From assembly GCA_025765615.1 (NCBI GenBank), contig JAIVFJ010000159.1, positions 1 through 64,000 on the forward strand: a stretch of DNA of 64,000 nt, in the 5' to 3' direction. The notes under the pieces were generated by a model. It did no database searches and was not told where the DNA came from. It was given only the letters and a program-made list of their open reading frames with translations. The DNA is from Zopfochytrium polystomum (taxonomy: Eukaryota; Chytridiomycota; Chytridiomycetes; Chytridiales; Chytridiaceae). Shown here in pieces: positions 59,663 through 64,000 of this stretch. A program made the position numbers and the translations under genes. Numbering within the stretch: the stretch's first letter is position 1; each line of letters begins with the position of its first letter.

Positions 59663-61421
59663 GTTCCAGCTGCATATCGAGGATGGTTTTTGATTGCTCC
59701 CATTTTGCCAAGTTTGTAACAGGATTAGGCAAGGCAATGGCAGAAGACGTTTTGCCAGAATCACCAAAAACAAATATTCTTCACAAGTTTTTTGCCAGAA
59801 TCACCAAAAACAAATATTGTTAACTAGCTTGCAGTGTGGATGATGCGTCAGTCAATTGACAAAGAAGGATGCAGTGGTCTTCCAGAAGATCGTACTTTCC
59901 TGACAACTGTTTGATTTAGGTGGCTGTCACAACTCCAGCACTCATTGTTGTGGTAATGAACTGTTCCATGCGGATTGGCACATAAAATATGCTGTTGAGG
60001 TACGTGTTGCTGATATCAACTGTGTTGGTGTTCCAGTTGATTCAGGCAGCCATTTCAGCGAGTTAACAAGGACTATTGATTTGGACAAGAGGGGAGTTTT
60101 TTGTCACTTTGATTGGCCAGCTCGATATGTTACTTATCATAGTTGTTTTGTTGAACAGGTTTTTGAAGAGTGAGATTAGTTTGGCTAAACTTGTTATCTG
60201 AGGAGCTGGGTTGCTGACAACAAGAAAAATGTTTCCTATCCCCATATCCAACAGGCCTTGGTTCAGTGAGCCAACAAAGATTCAAACAAATTTTTGGAAA
60301 GGCCGAATACAATGGAGAGTTCCCCAGCTGCTGAATTTGCAAAGCTGTCAACTCGATGGTTCGCTTTGGTGAATTGGGAAATGAAGGCATCTGAGGTTTC
60401 AGTCGGTTCCATTTTGATGCGTTCAAAGTCCTCAATGATCTCCTTTGCACGTCCCTGGTCTGTTTCTCTTGCCCACGAGGTGGAGGCACCGATTGGAATC
60501 TCTGTCCTTGGAATGGTCCATCTCTGATGAGACAGGTTGCAGTGTCGCAGAGGTGTAGTGGATCAACCACATCATTCTGCTCTGTGTTGATGTGATTGGT
60601 TGAGTCAGTAGTCATGTTGTTTTCTCAGGGCAATTATGTGTGTCAAGTTTGAAAGGAGTTTGTTGGGTTTTGAGTGTGTTGTGAAGGTGGTGTTGCAGCA
60701 GATGAAAAGTTGGATTGTTAGCTTGGTGTGTGTCAGGTAGGGGGGTGGTAGTTATCTCCAACTGAGGACAAAAAATCAAAAAAATGGAGGTAATATTGTC
60801 ACCCTGAGAGGAAAAATGCGCCTGCTTATCACAAAAAAGGATGACTCTGGGTAAGCGAATAGTATCAGCGTGTAGCCTGGAAGCAGATAATTCCAATGAC
60901 AGTTTCAGATCCTTTGGGGGAGGTCTGGAAGTCCGGCAAATTGTTGAAGTTGGAAAAGTGAGTGCGTACTTCAGAGGCGGAGTATACAACATCGGAGCGT
61001 CAGATCCGCATCAGAAGGGTTCGTTGGAAAGAGGAGATTAAGAGCTTTCCAATGGTAGTAACGAGATTGCTGTACAATGTTTGTAGCGCCCGTGATCGGT
61101 CTGCAAAGTTGGCAGATCTGAAAAGTGCACAACCCCTTCTACTGATTGGATCTGGCTAAGGGGGTTGTGATTGGGATGGGTAACAGTTTTGTATGAATAA
61201 TTCGCTATGATGGCTGATTGATGGATTGGGCTGCTGTGATGTACACTACTGAAGGTGGTGGTGGTGAGAGGTTGATCTTGGCTTCTGTCAGTCTTGTGTT
61301 TGTCTTTCTACAAAACTGTTACGAGGACCATCACTTGCAAAATGCTGCAAGTCATTTATGCAGAACAGTAGCAAGTCAAAGCTCCTGCACACTGCTTACA
61401 CCAAAAGACCCAAAACTAACA
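59663..61421 (-). mobile_element. older Copia element, 5' part, interrupted by the young copy
   Basis: On the minus strand: LTR 61,421-61,194 (228 bp), leader, gag-like remnant 60,615-60,130 (MTTDSTNHINTEQND), a deletion, then sequence matching young-element positions about 58,311-58,433 that stops exactly at the GTTCC insertion site. Continues at 53,218. Confidence 0.85.
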
Positions 61422-61434
61422 GTAGCTTGAACCT

Positions 61435-61597
61435 GGTCTTTTGTCAGTCTTGTGTTTGTCTTTATACAACTGTTACAGGGACCATCACTTGCAAATGTTG
61501 CAAGTCATCCTTGCACAAGGTGCCCCTGTGCACCACAGTGGCTGTTCAAAGCTCCTGCACACTGCTTAGCCGTAAAGACCCGAAAACCAACAAGTTC
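61435..61597 (-). repeat. diverged Copia LTR fragment
   Basis: On the minus strand it reads TTGGTTTTCGGGTC and continues as a degenerate version of the LTR (GTGTGCAGGAGCTTTGA). It stands in tandem with the LTR at 61,194-61,421. Confidence 0.75.
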
Positions 61598-62874
61598 TGA
61601 TTGAGTGCCGGGTCATAGTGTCAAGCGTAGGGGGAACTACAACTGAACTCTATACTAGGACTCACTTATTGTGACCACTACCTAACAGTATGGCAACAGC
61701 ACTTGCCCAAGTAGAAGGAATGTGGCATACCTCTATATCTACATCCATCCCTTGGGATGAGAAACTCATGATATACAAAATGTATGATTCGTTTTCTGTC
61801 GCATAGTAAAGAAAGAGCTTGTTGAGAACCTAAACTATGGCCAACACTTTTTGTGAGATACTGGAGAATTTCAAACTAAATTCGTGCAAAACGCAGAGAG
61901 CTGTTACTCATCAACGAAGCTGTCGAGAATCACGTCGTTTGGTGGGTCGAGCGGAATCAGCGCGTTCTTGCTGTGGTTAGCAATTTCAAGCAATTGAAAG
62001 AAGTAGGTAACTGAAATTCGCGATGTTCTACATTCTCTGTGTTCTCCATTGATCTCTACTCCCGGTGATTGGGATGGGTCACAATTTTGGATGAAAGAAA
62101 ATGAAAGCTGCTGATAGTGGATGGAGATGAGCTACTCTGGAGAACTACTATGCTGTGGCAGTGAAGTTGAGGTATGAGACTGCCCGCTCAATGTATGCTG
62201 CTTGCTTTAAAAGGGGGCCGTTTCTCGTGCCAGGAACCGGGTCATGGGCATGACTGTGAGTTGGGGTGGACAGAGGGGCTCTGTTGATCATGGCCAGTCA
62301 GTGTAGAAAGGGGGGAGCCATGCATGCCCTTCTTCTCTGTTTTGGCCTCTTGTACAGGCGCCTGACTGGCTGGGACCCCCCTCTGCTTTGCGTGTCCCTT
62401 GCTTTGCTGCCTGGCGCCAGTCCCATCGCGCGTTTTACGTCACGAAAAAGGTGGGGGAGGTTTGACTACCCCGTTTAACCCTTTGGCGGTCATTGTACCA
62501 CCAGCAGCACAATGACTGACTTTTCCGCCATTACAATTAGAAGAACTTCACCAAAACGAAACAAATCCTCGTGAAACTTTAATATGTTGTAGTCCTACCA
62601 ATTCTGCAAATGCGGTCTAAATTAGGTTGCTCCTTTTGTTAGTGAAAAAAAAATTGCGTCAAACCAACAAAACAGCATGCCATATACGGCACAGTGCCAC
62701 TGATCACAACCTGCCTGCTCACCACGTCCGTGTGCAACATCGCCGTGATTCCTTTTTGCAATTTTTAGCATAGAGCTAGATCCAGCATGTGCGCATCTGT
62801 GGACACCTCATTTGTTTGAATCTGTTCACTGATCAGCTAACGCCAATCTGCTGTGGAACAAAACTTTGGAAAAG
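61598..62874. other. AT-rich spacer, no gene seen
   Basis: Short ORFs only. A GC-richer part at about 62,200-62,480 has no recognisable content. Confidence 0.4.
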
Positions 62875-63601
62875 ATGGCTGATGAAAACACACCCCCAGC
62901 TACACCAAAACTGCCAGAGAAGGCTGGAAGAAACACAAAGGCATATTGGGAGATCCATTTAATCAACTCTGGACACCCAAGAAATCGCTGGCTGGTCTAC
63001 TTTGAAAGAATTGAAATCTTGGGCTGGTGATATCTGTTCTTAATCCAAAAACTGCAACTTACAAAATCTATGTGATCATGCAGCCCAAAGTGGCTCTCTT
63101 ATGCACCGTCAAGCAGTTTGAAAGAGACATAGGTGCACTCCTTGCAGAGGGTGAGCAGTGTACAACCAACCCAGCTGAGCGGGTTGAATCAGTGACAAAG
63201 CACGGACATTTCATCCATGCCGTCATCCACATGAGACTGGAACACTGTCAAAAACTGTTCGGATCTCATCCAAACAAGCTGCACAGTTTACTCCAAAGGA
63301 TGCATTTGATCTTGTATGGAACGAAGAAGTTCAGAATTTGATTGTGCTTCATACAAACATGAACTGTATCACCCAAAGAATGGAATGTCTGAAGAGAAAG
63401 GAGATGGAGCTGGCTCAATTGGATTGTGCTCAACTCTCTGCAGAAGAACTCAATCGTGAGACTGATGAAGAAGCAGGCTCTGAAGCTGCTGAAGGTGGTG
63501 ATGGGGCACGTGCTGTGAATACTCAAGTAGCTACTGGTGGTACTGGTGCACTGGCCCCTTGTACCACACAGGCTCAAGCAGGCAAAATCACCCTGGGCTG
63601 A
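62875..63601 (+). pseudogene. unrecognised broken or intron-split gene
   Basis: An ATG at 62,875 opens MADENTPPATPKLPEKAG and ends at 63,030. A second frame (63,027-63,341) reads VALLCTVKQFERDIGALLAE, and a third (63,338-63,601) reads MNCITQRMECLKRKEMELAQ and an acidic Gly-rich tail. Composition is protein-like, and the pieces follow each other like a gene with introns or frameshifts, but I could not find splice sites with matching phases. No family recognised; a transposon gag or accessory protein is possible given the context. Confidence 0.35.
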
Positions 63602-64000
63602 ACTTTTGATATGGTCAAAAGAAAGGCGTTTGACAATGCTGAGGGGCAAGTTGTCAAAAAAGGAAAGCAAAGGGTATCTTTGCAGTGGATTTTGCATCCA
63701 TCATGGATACCGTCTATGACCCCCTAAAATCATTTAATTCTTTCAAAATTATTGGAGCCATAGTCACTTAAGCCATTTTATTTCATGTCCATTTTCGGAG
63801 TTGTCCGCAAATTTTGAAAGACTTTAGTGCAGTTTTTACATCAGTCCACTAATAGGAGAAAAGGCGTGCCGCCATTGGCACAGCTGCAGTTTTGTTGCAA
63901 TTACTGTTTGTCTAGATTGGGTAAAACAAGGTGAAAAGGTACCCACAGAAAGCCCTTTCAATTCTGAACGTGCTGGTTCTAGTTTCATCACAAAAGTTGC
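63602..64000. other. window end, no gene seen
   Basis: AT-rich sequence without a credible ORF or repeat. Confidence 0.4.

Overview
The window looks like nuclear DNA of an intron-rich, early-diverging (chytrid-like) fungus. The evidence is: many short introns of about 50-140 nt with CTAAC/CTAAT-like branch sites; eukaryotic housekeeping genes (COG5, MED7, poly(A) polymerase, eIF3g); a fungal-style NACHT-WD40 protein; a TRP-like cation channel; and fungal LINE and Copia retroelements. The species cannot be named from the sequence alone. All homology calls come from recognising motifs by eye; no search was run.

Left part, about 1-36,135, is GC-rich and gene-dense. In order: a NACHT-WD40 STAND protein (+); an arrestin-domain protein (-); a second arrestin-type protein carrying two SH3 domains (+), head-to-head with the first; COG5 of the Golgi tethering complex (-, 14 exons, splice phases consistent throughout); Mediator subunit MED7 (+); a TRP-like channel (-) whose stop lies 68 bp from the MED7 stop; poly(A) polymerase (-, 9 exons); a small unassigned gene (+); a coiled-coil protein (-); an unassigned gene whose product begins MGAAKSK (+, 4 exons with consistent phases); and eIF3g (+, 6 exons). 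Several genes form divergent pairs (COG5/MED7, poly(A) polymerase/small gene), so short shared promoters are likely. Many very long antisense ORFs here are GC-bias shadows.

Right part, about 36,140-64,000, is a nested transposon landscape of lower GC with no convincing host gene. Two virtually identical 843-bp direct repeats (36,494 and 48,753) bracket a full-length LINE (37,684-46,078, minus strand, 17-bp target-site duplications, 5' tandem monomers) and a decayed DD34E Tc1/mariner element. A MITE-like inverted-repeat element and minisatellites follow. From 51,860 on there are at least four Copia-family pieces. The youngest (53,219-59,662) has LTRs that are identical by eye and a 5-bp GTTCC target duplication, yet its gag and pol are broken. 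It sits inside an older, oppositely oriented relative whose two halves can be rejoined by sequence similarity. The end of the window holds a low-confidence broken ORF cluster.

The most interesting items are the defective but recently mobile Copia nested in its own relative, the LINE with its tandem-repeat-derived 5' region and variant RT motif, the 843-bp repeats, the head-to-head arrestin pair with an arrestin-SH3 fusion, and the relaxed splice-donor repertoire (GC-AG, GTTTGT, GTGGGG) supported by conserved proteins.
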